Source: Candidatus Leptovillus affinis (GTDB lineage Bacteria; Chloroflexota; Anaerolineae; Promineifilales; Promineifilaceae). Taken from it: a DNA stretch of 64,000 nt. Position 1 is the stretch's first letter. Each line of letters opens with the position of its first letter. Location: contig JADIYP010000006.1 in the NCBI GenBank assembly GCA_016705235.1, positions 62,001 through 126,000 on the forward strand. Reading direction: 5' to 3'. Below the pieces are notes generated by a model. The model did no database searches. It had not been told where the DNA came from and saw nothing but the letters and a program-made list of their open reading frames with translations. Positions 8,365 to 18,428 of this stretch are shown piece after piece. Made by a program: the position numbers and the translations under genes.

Positions 8365-9030
8365 ATGCGCAACGAAATTGAAATCATGCGAATCTTACGC
8401 CTTCCACCTCTTGGCAAACTGGTGGTGGAAATTAACGAGCAGCGCTACGAAACCGCAGCCGAGATCACCGATCCCAAACTCCGGCAAAGAATCCTGGCGG
8501 CGGTTGGTGAATTGGTTGTGCTGGCCGGCGGGTATCAAAACCTGGTCGATGTAGGCGTCGCACCTCTCCTAAAAAACGACACGCCTGCGCCGCCGCAAGC
8601 TGCCCCTGCCGAAGCCGATGACGTATCGCCAGAAATGGCGCGTCAACAGGCAGAATTTCTGGCACAGCTCGAAGCCCAGCGCGATCAACTGGTCGGAAAA
8701 CCGCCCAAAGGCGGCTTTCGGCTGTTCAACCGCCCGGAGCCGGTAACAAACGCCGAGCCGCTGGTCACCTTTACCCCGGTCGGCGACGTAAAGCCAATCG
8801 TTGAGCCGCCCAAGCCGCAAACCATTGCCGAACAGATTGACGCCATTTTACAAAAGCATCTGGCGACGGACCCCCAGATGACCAGCCGCAGTATCCGCTT
8901 GCGCCAAAACGCAACTGGCGGGCTGCGCATTGAAGTAGATGGTAAACATTACGAAAAACCCACGGATATTCCCGATAAAGAGGTGCAACTGCTGATTAAA
9001 ATGGCCGTGAAGGAATGGAACGCAAGGTAA
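8365..9030 (+). CDS. Uncharacterised protein, 221 residues
   Basis: No known family recognised. There are two similar-looking segments: an N-terminal part (residues ~1-70, with LGKLVVEINEQRYETAAEI) and a C-terminal part (~150-221, with GGLRIEVDGKHYEKPTDIPD). Both contain a short V/I-E-V/I-x-x-x-x-Y-E stretch followed by a helix, suggesting a duplicated small domain. They are joined by a Pro- and Glu-rich linker. It is soluble with no signal peptide. ATG at 8365 follows AAAGGA with about 8 bp spacing. It sits 77 bp downstream of mutM on the same strand. Function unknown. Confidence 0.7.
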   Translation: MRNEIEIMRILRLPPLGKLVVEINEQRYETAAEITDPKLRQRILAAVGELVVLAGGYQNLVDVGVAPLLKNDTPAPPQAAPAEADDVSPEMARQQAEFLAQLEAQRDQLVGKPPKGGFRLFNRPEPVTNAEPLVTFTPVGDVKPIVEPPKPQTIAEQIDAILQKHLATDPQMTSRSIRLRQNATGGLRIEVDGKHYEKPTDIPDKEVQLLIKMAVKEWNAR

Positions 9031-9109
9031 GAAGCTGGGGAAAATGGATTTTCCTGAGCCAGAGTCTTCGGGCTACGGTCTGGCGATTCGATTGCCGAAA
9101 ATACGAGCG

Positions 9110-10192
9110 CTAGTCGCCATTCTCTAAAAATGGGGCGTTGGGGGCGGATTCTGGCAGCACGTTTTTGAAGTGGGAAATGAGGCGCAAACGGCCGTCTGGC
9201 GGCAAAAACGCCGTCGCCGCAGCATTGAGCACCATCCGGCGCAACTGTTGATAGGGCAGCCCTAAATCCTGCATCGCCACTTCGTATTCATCAGTGAGGG
9301 TCAGATTGCTAACGCAGGGATCATCGGTGTTCAGGGTTGCCAATATATTCAGGTCCAGCATATCGACCAACGGATGGTGACTGATGCTGTGGACAACACC
9401 CGTTTGCAAATTGCTAGTCAGGCACACTTCCAGGGCAACAGCTCGCTCCTGAATCAATTTTAATACCCAGGAATTTTCGATGGCGCGCACCCCATGCCCC
9501 ACGCGATCTGCATAGAGCGTTTCAATTGCCTGACGCACGCCCACGGCGCTGGCCCATTCACCGGCGTGAATGGTAACGCCTAAGCCAACTTCTTTGGCGG
9601 TTTTAAAAATTGGGGTGAAGGGCGCGGGGGGATATTTGACTTCGTCGCCCGCCAGATCGATGCCAACAATGCCCTTATCAACCCGGTCGTAGGCGATTTG
9701 GGCGACGTGGTAAGCCTGGGCTACCGGCTCGTGCCGCACCAGCGTGACGATTAAGCCCACCTGGATATTGTAGTCTTGGCTGGCTTGTTGCACGGCCGTA
9801 ATCACCCAATCCGTCACCTCTGCCCAGTCGAACCCCCGCACGCGCGCCAACGCCTGGGGGCTAAAACGCAGCTCCAGGTAATGGATGTTATCAACCGCCG
9901 CGTCGGCAACGGCCTCATAGGCCACACGGCTGATGGCCTCTGGGCTGCGGTAGAAGTGCCGTAATATCTCAAATTTGCTTAAAAAGGCTTCGTGATTGGG
10001 GGGATCGTCGGTAATTTGCACAAACGGCCGTAATTTCTCTAAATTAGCGGCCGGCAAATCCAAACCATACTCGCGCGCGATTTCCAACAACGTATTCAAG
10101 CGAAGCGAGCCTTCTAAATGGCGATGGAGATCAATTTTCGGCATCGCCCTTAAATATTCTTTTGACAACGTAATGTTTCCGTTTTTGTGCAT
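9110..10192 (-). CDS. add: Adenosine deaminase
   Basis: 360 residues, the size of bacterial adenosine/adenine deaminases. Metal and catalytic motifs are all visible: HRHLEGSLR near the N terminus (HxH zinc ligands), HAGEW (catalytic Glu region), HGVRAIE and NTDDP (zinc-binding Asp pair). It converts adenosine, or possibly adenine or a related aminopurine, to the inosine-type product in purine salvage. It lies 45 bp downstream of the multi-GAF histidine kinase on the same strand and may be read from the same transcript, though the functions have no obvious link. Confidence 0.93.
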   Translation of the reverse strand: MHKNGNITLSKEYLRAMPKIDLHRHLEGSLRLNTLLEIAREYGLDLPAANLEKLRPFVQITDDPPNHEAFLSKFEILRHFYRSPEAISRVAYEAVADAAVDNIHYLELRFSPQALARVRGFDWAEVTDWVITAVQQASQDYNIQVGLIVTLVRHEPVAQAYHVAQIAYDRVDKGIVGIDLAGDEVKYPPAPFTPIFKTAKEVGLGVTIHAGEWASAVGVRQAIETLYADRVGHGVRAIENSWVLKLIQERAVALEVCLTSNLQTGVVHSISHHPLVDMLDLNILATLNTDDPCVSNLTLTDEYEVAMQDLGLPYQQLRRMVLNAAATAFLPPDGRLRLISHFKNVLPESAPNAPFLENGD

Positions 10193-10237
10193 ACTACCAC
10201 TACCAACGTACGGTCAACTCAACAAGCGCCAATGACT

Positions 10238-13200
10238 TCAATTTTTAACCAGCTCACCTTGCGCCCGCCGCGTTTTGGGGAGCGTAAAATAAAAAGAACT
10301 GCCTTCATTCGGCTCGCTCTCAACCCAAATTTTGCCCTGATGGGCATCCACAATACGCTTTACAATCGCTAACCCAATGCCAGTTCCCCCAAAACGCCGC
10401 CGTGAAGACCCGTCAATCTGGTAAAACCGGTCAAAAATGCGCGTCTGTTTCTCTTTCGGCATGCCAATGCCCTGGTCCGAAACAATCACGCAAATTTCTT
10501 GCTCATTTTCTTCCAACCGCACCCGGATCAGGCCGCCATCCGGGCTAAACTTCATGGCGTTGGCTATCAGATTGTCTAACACCTGATTAATTCGGCCTTT
10601 GTCCACCGGCGCGACGCCGGCCGTAGGCGGCAGATCGGCTTCTATCAGCAAGCCTTTCTTTTCTGCCACCATGCGGTGCCCGGCAATGGCCTTCTGAATC
10701 AGGTCCGATACAGACTGAGGCGCCACCTGCAAATTACCGGCGTCAATGCGCTGCAAGGTGATGATATCGTCGATTAACCGCGTAATTTCATCGGTTTTTG
10801 TGGCCACAATTTGCAGTGCATCTTGCTGGGCGGGTGTTACCAGGCCCATTTCGCCATCCATCAACAGATCAACGTACCCTTTTACAAAGGTTAGCGGTGT
10901 GCGCAGCTCGTGGGAGACATTTTGAACCAGTTCGTCTTTTAAGCGGTCGCTTTCCTTTAATTCATTATAGGCTTCTGCCAATTCCTGAGCGCGGGCTTCA
11001 ACTTCTTCAAAAAGCCCGGCATTGGAGATGGCAATACTCACCTGGGCGGCGGCAATGGTCATCAACTGGATGTCTGATTCGCTGAAGGCATTGGCTTTGT
11101 CGCTGTCTATGGTCAGCGTGCCGATGGTTTCGCCGCGTACGATGAGCGGCACTACCAGCAGGCTGCGGACGATGTCGCTAAAGAAGAGGAACTGAGGTTC
11201 TTCGTAGGTATCCCGAATGTAAACCAGGTCGCCATCACGCACAACTTCACCAGAAATGCTTTCATCGACCTGCATTCTGGCTTGCATGTATTCTTCATCG
11301 ACGCCCACGGCCGCAGCGACAATCAATTCTTTTCTATCTTCGGTTAGCATGGTGATGGTGCTGGCGCGGGCATTGAGGAGACCTTGCAAAATCTGCACGG
11401 TGGTTTGTAAAACGGAGCGAATTTTTAGCTTGCCGGTTACTTTTTGGGCCATGTCTACCAGGGCAGACATGTCTCGCAGTCGCCGTTGTGACTCGTCGAA
11501 AAGACGTGCGTTCCGCACGGCTACGGCGGCCTGATCTGCGAGCAAGTTTAGCAGCAGAATTTCGTCTTTGGTAAAGACATGGGCGTGAAGATAGGTTATG
11601 GTAAATGCGCCAATTACTTCTTCGCCGCGCTTGAGGGGGAATCCGGCAATGGCCTGGATGCCCCATTCTTTGGCTCCTTTGGACTGGAAGAGCGGGTGTT
11701 CGGCGGCGTTGTTGATGATCACCGGTTCGCCGCGTCTAACGACGGTAGCGGTAAGGCCATCGGGGCGAACGGCCGTTACCGCCGCATTGCGACGGCCGTC
11801 GCGCCATAATGCCGACCCAAAGGTGAATTGTCCGGTTGCCTGATCGTACAAATAGATATGCAAGTTGGTGGCGTCTACCAGCTTCAGCGCCGATTCGGTG
11901 ATGGCGTCCAGGACGGTGGTTTGTTTGAGCGGGGTATTGAGCTGGAGAACGATATTATGGAAAGTTGCCAATTCCTCTACCCGACGCTGCGCCTGGGCAA
12001 ATAAATGAGCGTGTTCGATGGCAATTGCCGCCTGTCCGGCTAAATTTTGGGCCAACCGGCGCTCGCCATTGGTAAACGACCGCAGGTCTGAGACTTGCCC
12101 CAGAGCAAGCAGCCCTAAAACATCGTCGCCGCGAACCAGGGGGACCAGGAGCACGGCCGTTAACCCGGCGGCCGTTAACATCGTTTGCCGATCGAGGGTG
12201 TGGGCATTGTCGGAGCGCAGCGTATAGGCTTCGCGCGTATCAAAAATGTACTGAATAATCTCGTTTTTCTCCAGGTTTTCCACCCGGCTAAGGCCAATCG
12301 CCTCAGGAACAGCGTCGGCGGCGGGCGCGATCTGATTGATCTTTTGGCGCAGGTTGCTGTGGGCGGCCTGGACAAGATGCTGACGGCGGCGATCCCAAAC
12401 AAAAATTGTGCAGCTATCGACTTGCAAAGCGCGAACCATTTCAGCGACAACAGATTGCAAGACAAATTCCCGGTCCAGGTTGGCGGTCATGGTGGCGCTG
12501 GCCTGATAGAGCGTGCTGAGTTCACTCAACTGCTGCTGGGTCTGGCGGTATAGGCGGGCGTTTTGCAGGGCAACGGCCGTGTGCGCGGCCAAGGTGGCGC
12601 ATAACCACTGCTGCTGCTTGCCAAACATATCTGGCTGCTCGCTCTGAATAATCAGCACGCCCAACATTTCGCCGCCGGCGATTAACGGCGTGCCCAACCA
12701 GCTCTTCACTGTGTCGCTGTCAGGAAAAGGTGGCGCCTGGGCAATCGCCGCCGGGTTTTGCAGCACAATTGCTTCGCGGTGCTGGCGAATTTCGCGCAAG
12801 AGCTGGTTGTCTTGCCACATGGCTTCCAGTTCAGCCGGCGAATGCTCCAAAGGGCGATCCCCTGCATCATGGCTGGCAATTAGTTTGAACCGGCGATTTT
12901 CCGCAAAAAAAATGTGCGCGGTGTCAAAAACCAAGACGCTAGTTAACGCCAGCGTCAACTGCTTGAGGATGGCGTCTTGTTTTAAGGTGCTGCTGATGGC
13001 GGAAATTGCCTGCCGCAGCGCCACGGCAATCTGGTAATCATGGGTACCTTTAGCGATCAGGTCTTGGGCGTGGGCATAGAGGTAGGCGTTGTGCACGGCC
13101 GTAGCCAGATGCGACGCCACGGCCTGTAATATCTCAAAATCCGCCTCCTTAAACAGGTGGCTTTTATTGCTTTGCACAGAAATGGCCCCCAAAACGTCGT

Positions 13201-13891
13201 CGCCAAACAGCATGGGCACGCACATGACGGAACGGGGTTCATTGCCAAATGCAATCCCCGAAACGGGTTTGTCATCCTGAGACCAATCGCCGGTAACGTA
13301 GGGCAGACCATTGGCAACCACCCAGGCCGCCAAACTTTCCAGGTCCAGGCTGGATATCTTATCGCGGGTCAGTGGCTGGTTGTTGTAGACCAGGCAGGGG
13401 AATGTAAGTTCGCGGGTTTGCAAATCATGCAGCGCAATAAAACCGGAGTCCACTGCAAAAATTGCAAAAATATGGCTTTGTACTTGTTCGCAAACCGGCA
13501 GTTGGGGTCCGAGCGTGCGCACAAGTTCGGCCACATTGAATACAGCTTCCAAAAATCGGATACGGGCTGCGCTGGTAACCGGGCGGAAAATAGGGATGGT
13601 CGCCAATTGGGCGGCTGTCATTTCAACCAGTTCCAATTCCTCGTCAGTAAAGGGGAGGGCGCGGGTGAGGGTGAGCCAATATCCCGAATACCCGATTGGC
13701 AGGTGCTGGGTGTAATCGAGTGATTGGGTAGTCGGGGCAACGGCCGTTAACGACAAAACTGCCTCTTGAACCTTAAACTGTTCTGTGGCAAATTGAACTA
13801 CCAGCTCCTGAGCCTCGGCAAATGTAGTGACTGCCTTGATAGCTGGTCGCCAAAGACGTAAAGCGTCAAAATAGGTTGCACTTTGTGACAT
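10238..13891 (-). CDS. Multi-GAF sensor histidine kinase
   Basis: About 1,217 residues from ATG 13891; the frame also allows TTG at 13906. After an N-terminal region there are five GAF-like modules at about 110-280, 285-460, 465-640, 640-810 and 810-975, each ending in the A-x-x-N-A-x-L-F helix. A short coiled coil follows, then a HisKA domain with phospho-accepting His in NVSHELRTPL, and an HATPase domain with N-box, DQGIGM and GGTGIGLAIVK. There are no transmembrane segments or receiver domain, so it is a cytosolic kinase that probably integrates several small-molecule or redox inputs. The partner regulator is not in the window. Confidence 0.92.
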   Translation of the reverse strand: MSQSATYFDALRLWRPAIKAVTTFAEAQELVVQFATEQFKVQEAVLSLTAVAPTTQSLDYTQHLPIGYSGYWLTLTRALPFTDEELELVEMTAAQLATIPIFRPVTSAARIRFLEAVFNVAELVRTLGPQLPVCEQVQSHIFAIFAVDSGFIALHDLQTRELTFPCLVYNNQPLTRDKISSLDLESLAAWVVANGLPYVTGDWSQDDKPVSGIAFGNEPRSVMCVPMLFGDDVLGAISVQSNKSHLFKEADFEILQAVASHLATAVHNAYLYAHAQDLIAKGTHDYQIAVALRQAISAISSTLKQDAILKQLTLALTSVLVFDTAHIFFAENRRFKLIASHDAGDRPLEHSPAELEAMWQDNQLLREIRQHREAIVLQNPAAIAQAPPFPDSDTVKSWLGTPLIAGGEMLGVLIIQSEQPDMFGKQQQWLCATLAAHTAVALQNARLYRQTQQQLSELSTLYQASATMTANLDREFVLQSVVAEMVRALQVDSCTIFVWDRRRQHLVQAAHSNLRQKINQIAPAADAVPEAIGLSRVENLEKNEIIQYIFDTREAYTLRSDNAHTLDRQTMLTAAGLTAVLLVPLVRGDDVLGLLALGQVSDLRSFTNGERRLAQNLAGQAAIAIEHAHLFAQAQRRVEELATFHNIVLQLNTPLKQTTVLDAITESALKLVDATNLHIYLYDQATGQFTFGSALWRDGRRNAAVTAVRPDGLTATVVRRGEPVIINNAAEHPLFQSKGAKEWGIQAIAGFPLKRGEEVIGAFTITYLHAHVFTKDEILLLNLLADQAAVAVRNARLFDESQRRLRDMSALVDMAQKVTGKLKIRSVLQTTVQILQGLLNARASTITMLTEDRKELIVAAAVGVDEEYMQARMQVDESISGEVVRDGDLVYIRDTYEEPQFLFFSDIVRSLLVVPLIVRGETIGTLTIDSDKANAFSESDIQLMTIAAAQVSIAISNAGLFEEVEARAQELAEAYNELKESDRLKDELVQNVSHELRTPLTFVKGYVDLLMDGEMGLVTPAQQDALQIVATKTDEITRLIDDIITLQRIDAGNLQVAPQSVSDLIQKAIAGHRMVAEKKGLLIEADLPPTAGVAPVDKGRINQVLDNLIANAMKFSPDGGLIRVRLEENEQEICVIVSDQGIGMPKEKQTRIFDRFYQIDGSSRRRFGGTGIGLAIVKRIVDAHQGKIWVESEPNEGSSFYFTLPKTRRAQGELVKN

Positions 13892-14208
13892 AAGGTAATT
13901 ACTCAAAGGCTAAATTGTTCGATTAAATGTGCCCCAAACCACCAAATGAACCGATGTTGGTGGAATCGCGTTTTAAGAATCTTACTTTCGGACGAGTACC
14001 GATAAAAGCATTATTTCCAGGAAACGTCAATGAATGCTAGTGAAAGTGACGTTAAAAGTCAACGTTTAAGAAGAAAAAGACGTAGCCGTTCAGCAAGCCC
14101 CCAAGGGTTTAATATCCCAATCATCTGAAAAGGTTGAGATTTGTCAAATCTTAAAGATTTGACAAATCTATTTTCAAGGGAGCAAACCCTTGGGGTCTGT
14201 ACAGATAC
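13892..14208. other. Spacer between histidine kinase and secA terminator
   Basis: No supported gene. The right half holds the nested palindrome listed separately (14099-14195). The left half is AT-rich and probably carries the histidine kinase promoter, but I cannot pick out a convincing -35/-10 pair. A short stretch near 14018-14065 repeats ACGTCAA/TGACGTT/GTCAACGTT-type words, which could be a binding site; this is weak. Confidence 0.4.
14099..14195. repeat. Nested palindromic element (family C)
   Basis: Outer inverted repeats CCCCAAGGGTTT (14099-14110) and AAACCCTTGGGG (14184-14195) enclose a perfect 16-bp inner inverted repeat at 14137-14152 and 14154-14169 with a one-base loop. The same outer arms recur at 45306-45363 with a different interior, so this is a dispersed element and not only a local hairpin. 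Confidence 0.75.
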
Positions 14209-14255
14209 AAAAAGACAGCGCTTTTTCCTTTTTAGTTGAATAGCGCTGTCTTTTT
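14209..14255 (-). terminator. Rho-independent terminator of secA
   Basis: AAAAAGACAGCGCT (14209-14222) pairs perfectly with AGCGCTGTCTTTTT (14242-14255). Read on the minus strand it ends in a T run and lies 18 bp past the secA stop codon. The A/T arms make it usable in both directions. Confidence 0.88.
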
Positions 14256-14273
14256 CCTAAACCCTCATCGCAC

Positions 14274-17200
14274 TTATTTGCGTGACGGCCGTTTCTTAGC
14301 AGGCGGTTGTGCCGGGGCAACGGCCGTAGAAGCTGCGCTGCCATGACAATGCTTATACTTTTTACCACTGCCGCACGGGCACGGATCGTTGCGCCCCACT
14401 TTGGGCACATCGCGGCGTGTCTCCACGCCCTTGCCCTGGCTGCGCTTCACCACCTGGAAACCCGCCTCCTGAGCCTTCAACTGGTACGTCACCTCAGCTT
14501 CCTGCTGCTTAATGTATGCCTGATGGCTATCCACCTGCCGGAAGAACCGATCCACCACGTCGCGGTTTACATTCTGGCGCATGTTGGCAAACATTTCCGC
14601 TGAACGAATTTTGTATTGTACCTTCGGGTCGCGCTGCCCAACGGCTTCTAGTCCGACCTCTCGGCGCAGATCGTCCATGGCTGTCAGGTAATCACGCCAT
14701 TCGCGGTCGATGGCATCCAACAGCAGCAGGCGTTGGAAATTCTCATATTCCTCAGCGCCAATGCGCTCACGCCATCTGGTTTGATGTTTGGTCACATACC
14801 CACCCAGGGCCGCCACCATTTGTTCACTGTCCAACGTCGAAAGTCCCTTGAGCAGCAAATCGCGCAAAGCCGCATCAACCGCCAGGCGGAAACGAAGCTG
14901 GCGCGATGCGGCATTTTTAACCGATAAACCATCCAGGTTAAATTGACTAAATGCCTGATTCAGCTTCTCTTCAGCTTCCTGCCAGATTTTCGTCCGCTCT
15001 GCGGGCGCAATTTGCTCTGCCAGGAAGTCGTTATAAAACTCTTCTACGTGAGCCAGGTAGTCACGTCGGGAATTCTCGCGCGCCTGGTGCTGCCCGGAAC
15101 GCCGCCCGGACAGGCTGCCCAGATTAGGCACAGAAGCCAACAGCGGCAAGAACCGCCCCATTGCTTGCAGCAACTGCTGAATGTTCAGGCCGTTTTCTTC
15201 ATTTTCATAAGCCAACGTCAGCAGGGTGTCGGCCAGACGGCCGGTAGGCAGCTCCGCTAATTCGGCGCGGTCCAGTTCCGTGATGGCCGGCAGCAGGCCG
15301 CGCAGGCGGGCGATTACCCCATTAATGTTGATGGTATCCAGCGCGTCGGTGCTGAAATCATTGATCGTGCGGTCAATTTCCGTGCGCACGAAACCGATGT
15401 AGTTGTCGATGTAATTATCAACGAGTTCTTCAATCGCGTTGGTGAACGCTTCACCCACTTTTTCGTTCAGGTCGATGGTTTCGCCCAGCAAGATGGCGCG
15501 TCGCTCGTTGTAGATGGCCTGTCGCTGCCGGTTCATGACATCGTCGTATTCGACGATGTTTTTGCGTAGATCGAAGTTGTAGCCTTCGATTCGCTCTTGC
15601 GAGCTTTCGATGATGCGGTCTAGCACACTGAATTCCAACGGCGTATCTTCGGGGATGTTTGATAACACGCCGCGCGACATCCAGGCTTTGAGCCGTTCGC
15701 CGCCAAACCGGCGCATCAGGTCGTCTTCCAGCGAGAGGAAAAAGCGCGAGGAGCCGGGGTCGCCCTGGCGGGCGGCGCGGCCACGAAGCTGGTTATCAAT
15801 CCGGCGCGATTCATGCCGTTCCGAGCCAATCACATGCAGGCCGCCCAGTTCTCGGACCTCGCGTTGTTCGGTTTTGGCCTGGCCTTTTAGGGCTTCGATT
15901 TTGTCGATGGTGGCGGCAGGCAGACCGGGTACGGCGCTGATGATGCGCTGGGCTTCGGCGTTATCGCCGGCCAGGACGGCGCGAATGAGGGCGGCACGGC
16001 CGTTAAAGTGCTTATCAAACAACATTTCGGCCAGGAATTGGGCGGTGGCTTTGGGGTCTTGGTGGATGGCCTGGTAACGGCCGTATTCCTCTTGCAGCCG
16101 CACAATGTCATCTACCAGCGCCACATCTTTGTTGAGATCATCCAGGTATACCCGGGCTTCGCTCAACATGCCGCCGCGCACCAGACGGACAACGTATAAC
16201 GTCTGATCATAATCCAGATCGTATGGCTCTTGCAGCGTGCGCGCCAGATAGCCAATTATTTGCACCTTCTCAATTTCGGCCAACGCCTCATCAAACCGAA
16301 CCTTGGTGTGTTGCAGTTCTTCAACCAACACATCATCTAGCTTGGAATGTTTCTGGGCGTAGGCGCGCGCAACTTCCTCGCCTTCCTCAAACAGACGCAC
16401 CGCCAGTTGGGTCAGTTGCAGGCGGTCGAACAACTCTTTTTCGATCATTTCGGCGGCCAGACCTTCGGCATTGCCGCCTAACAAAATATCCGTACCACGA
16501 CCCGCCATGTTGGTGGAAATGGTGACGGCCCCTTTGCGGCCGGCCTGCGCCACAACCAGCGCTTCGGACTGATGGATTTTGGCATTCAACACGGCATGGG
16601 GAATACCTTCGCTTTTTAACATCCGATCAATCATTTCTGAATGTTCTACGGATGTGGTGCCGACGAGAATGGGACGGCCGTTTTCATGAATACGCTTGAT
16701 CTCACGAATAATCGCCTTATCCTTCGCCTCCCCTGTCGCATACACCTGATCGGCAAAGTCGATACGCTTGAAATAAACCGGCTTATCCGACTGCGGATCC
16801 ACGTAGACAATGGCCTCAGCGCCTTCTACTTTTTCTTTGCGCTCCTGAAGGCCCAACTGGCCAGACTCTACCACATCTTGCACATTGGTCGGCAGCGGCG
16901 CCACACCTAGTTCGTAAATTTCGTTAAATTCCTCGGCATCCGTCAACGCCGTACCGGTCATACCGGCCAGTTTTTCGTACAACCGGAAATAGTTTTGCAG
17001 CGTGATCGTGGCCACAGTTACCGTCTCGCGGCGCACGATCACCCCTTCTTTCGCTTCAATCGCCTCATGCAAGCCATCCGAATAACGCCGCCCAGGCATC
17101 AAACGGCCGGTAAAATCATCAACAATGATCACTTCGCCGTCTTGCACCACGTAGTGTACATCCCGCTTAAACAAGTATTGGGCGCGTAGGGCGTTGTCCA

Positions 17201-18191
17201 AATAGTAGGTCAGGTGGAAAAAGCGTGGATCATACAGACTATCGCCAGCATCCTGGTCGATTTCGGGAATGCGATTTTCAATTTCGGCAATACCCAATTC
17301 CGTCAGGCTGATAGAACGGCTTTTTTCGTCGATGTCGTAATGGCCGGTGGGGTCTTCATCTTCTTCGGCCGTGTTTTCACGCAGCCGCCGCACGTAATCA
17401 GCGAAGCGCACGTAATCCTTGCCGGAACGCGGCGCAGGCCCAGAAATAATCAGCGGGGTTCGCGCTTCGTCAATCAACACATTGTCAACTTCGTCAATGA
17501 CCGCAAAATACAGTTCGCGCTGCATAATCCGATCTTTGCTGGTCGCCATATTGTCGCGCAGATAATCGAAGCCAAATTCGCTGCTGATACCATAGGTGAT
17601 GTCGGCCAAATAGGCTTGCTGGCGCGTGCACGGCCGCCAATGGACCAGCCGCTCGTCTTCCAATTCAGCCCCAGGATTTACATAGTCGGGGTCATACAAC
17701 GCGGAGAACTGCTGCGGCCCGATGCAGGCAACGCTGAGGCCTAGATGGTAAAAAATGTTGCCCATCCAGCCGCCATCACGACGCGCCAGATATTCGTTCA
17801 CAGTTACCAGATGCGCGCCCCGGCCGGTTAAGGCGTTCAGGAATAACGGCAAGGTAGCTACCAGCGTTTTCCCTTCACCTGTGCGCATTTCGACCACTTC
17901 GCCACGATGGAGTAAGATGCCGCCCATGATCTGGACGTCGTAATGGCGCAGGCCGGTTGTGCGCACAGAGGCTTCGCGGACCAGCGCATACGCTTCCGGC
18001 AGCAAATCTTCCAGCGTTTCGCCATTTTCGAGGCGTTCGCGGAGTACGGCCGTTCTGGCGCGCAGCTCATCATCACTCATTTGCTGCAGGGCCGCTTCCA
18101 AATCGCCAACTTCGTTGACAATTGGCCGCAAACCGGCAATCAGTTTTTTATTGGAATCTCCAACAATTTTTGTGAATAATTTTTTAAACAT
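14274..18191 (-). CDS. secA: Preprotein translocase subunit SecA, extended form
   Basis: 1,305 residues, far longer than the usual ~830-950. The motor is complete: MRTGEGKTLVA (Walker A), VIDEVDNVLIDEARTP, AGRGTDILLGG and GGLHVIGSERHESRRIDNQLRGRAARQGDPG. The C terminus ends in the zinc-binding SEC-C motif NDPCPCGSGKKYKHCHG followed by a basic tail. In E. coli SecA the AGRGTDI and GLHVIG motifs are only about 35 residues apart; here over 200 residues intervene, so a large helical, charged insertion splits nucleotide-binding domain 2. SecA drives ATP-dependent protein export through SecYEG. It is transcribed alone, with a terminator at 14209-14255. Confidence 0.97.
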   Translation of the reverse strand: MFKKLFTKIVGDSNKKLIAGLRPIVNEVGDLEAALQQMSDDELRARTAVLRERLENGETLEDLLPEAYALVREASVRTTGLRHYDVQIMGGILLHRGEVVEMRTGEGKTLVATLPLFLNALTGRGAHLVTVNEYLARRDGGWMGNIFYHLGLSVACIGPQQFSALYDPDYVNPGAELEDERLVHWRPCTRQQAYLADITYGISSEFGFDYLRDNMATSKDRIMQRELYFAVIDEVDNVLIDEARTPLIISGPAPRSGKDYVRFADYVRRLRENTAEEDEDPTGHYDIDEKSRSISLTELGIAEIENRIPEIDQDAGDSLYDPRFFHLTYYLDNALRAQYLFKRDVHYVVQDGEVIIVDDFTGRLMPGRRYSDGLHEAIEAKEGVIVRRETVTVATITLQNYFRLYEKLAGMTGTALTDAEEFNEIYELGVAPLPTNVQDVVESGQLGLQERKEKVEGAEAIVYVDPQSDKPVYFKRIDFADQVYATGEAKDKAIIREIKRIHENGRPILVGTTSVEHSEMIDRMLKSEGIPHAVLNAKIHQSEALVVAQAGRKGAVTISTNMAGRGTDILLGGNAEGLAAEMIEKELFDRLQLTQLAVRLFEEGEEVARAYAQKHSKLDDVLVEELQHTKVRFDEALAEIEKVQIIGYLARTLQEPYDLDYDQTLYVVRLVRGGMLSEARVYLDDLNKDVALVDDIVRLQEEYGRYQAIHQDPKATAQFLAEMLFDKHFNGRAALIRAVLAGDNAEAQRIISAVPGLPAATIDKIEALKGQAKTEQREVRELGGLHVIGSERHESRRIDNQLRGRAARQGDPGSSRFFLSLEDDLMRRFGGERLKAWMSRGVLSNIPEDTPLEFSVLDRIIESSQERIEGYNFDLRKNIVEYDDVMNRQRQAIYNERRAILLGETIDLNEKVGEAFTNAIEELVDNYIDNYIGFVRTEIDRTINDFSTDALDTININGVIARLRGLLPAITELDRAELAELPTGRLADTLLTLAYENEENGLNIQQLLQAMGRFLPLLASVPNLGSLSGRRSGQHQARENSRRDYLAHVEEFYNDFLAEQIAPAERTKIWQEAEEKLNQAFSQFNLDGLSVKNAASRQLRFRLAVDAALRDLLLKGLSTLDSEQMVAALGGYVTKHQTRWRERIGAEEYENFQRLLLLDAIDREWRDYLTAMDDLRREVGLEAVGQRDPKVQYKIRSAEMFANMRQNVNRDVVDRFFRQVDSHQAYIKQQEAEVTYQLKAQEAGFQVVKRSQGKGVETRRDVPKVGRNDPCPCGSGKKYKHCHGSAASTAVAPAQPPAKKRPSRK

Positions 18192-18428
18192 AGCAGTTGA
18201 TAAGACCTTAACTAGATTGGGTAGAGGCTAAATTAAACGAGTCTCTGAATCTTTCCGCCCAAAGTAAATTGCCAAACAAGCCGCAGCCATGCCAAAGGAG
18301 TTTGCACACTGTTGGCAAAGAGGCTCATTTATCGACCTTTCTGTGTGAATAGATGCAGCGTCAACTAATTTACCACGATTATCTTAATTTTGTATTAACT
18401 CGCTGTATTTTGAATGTGGCTGGCCGCT

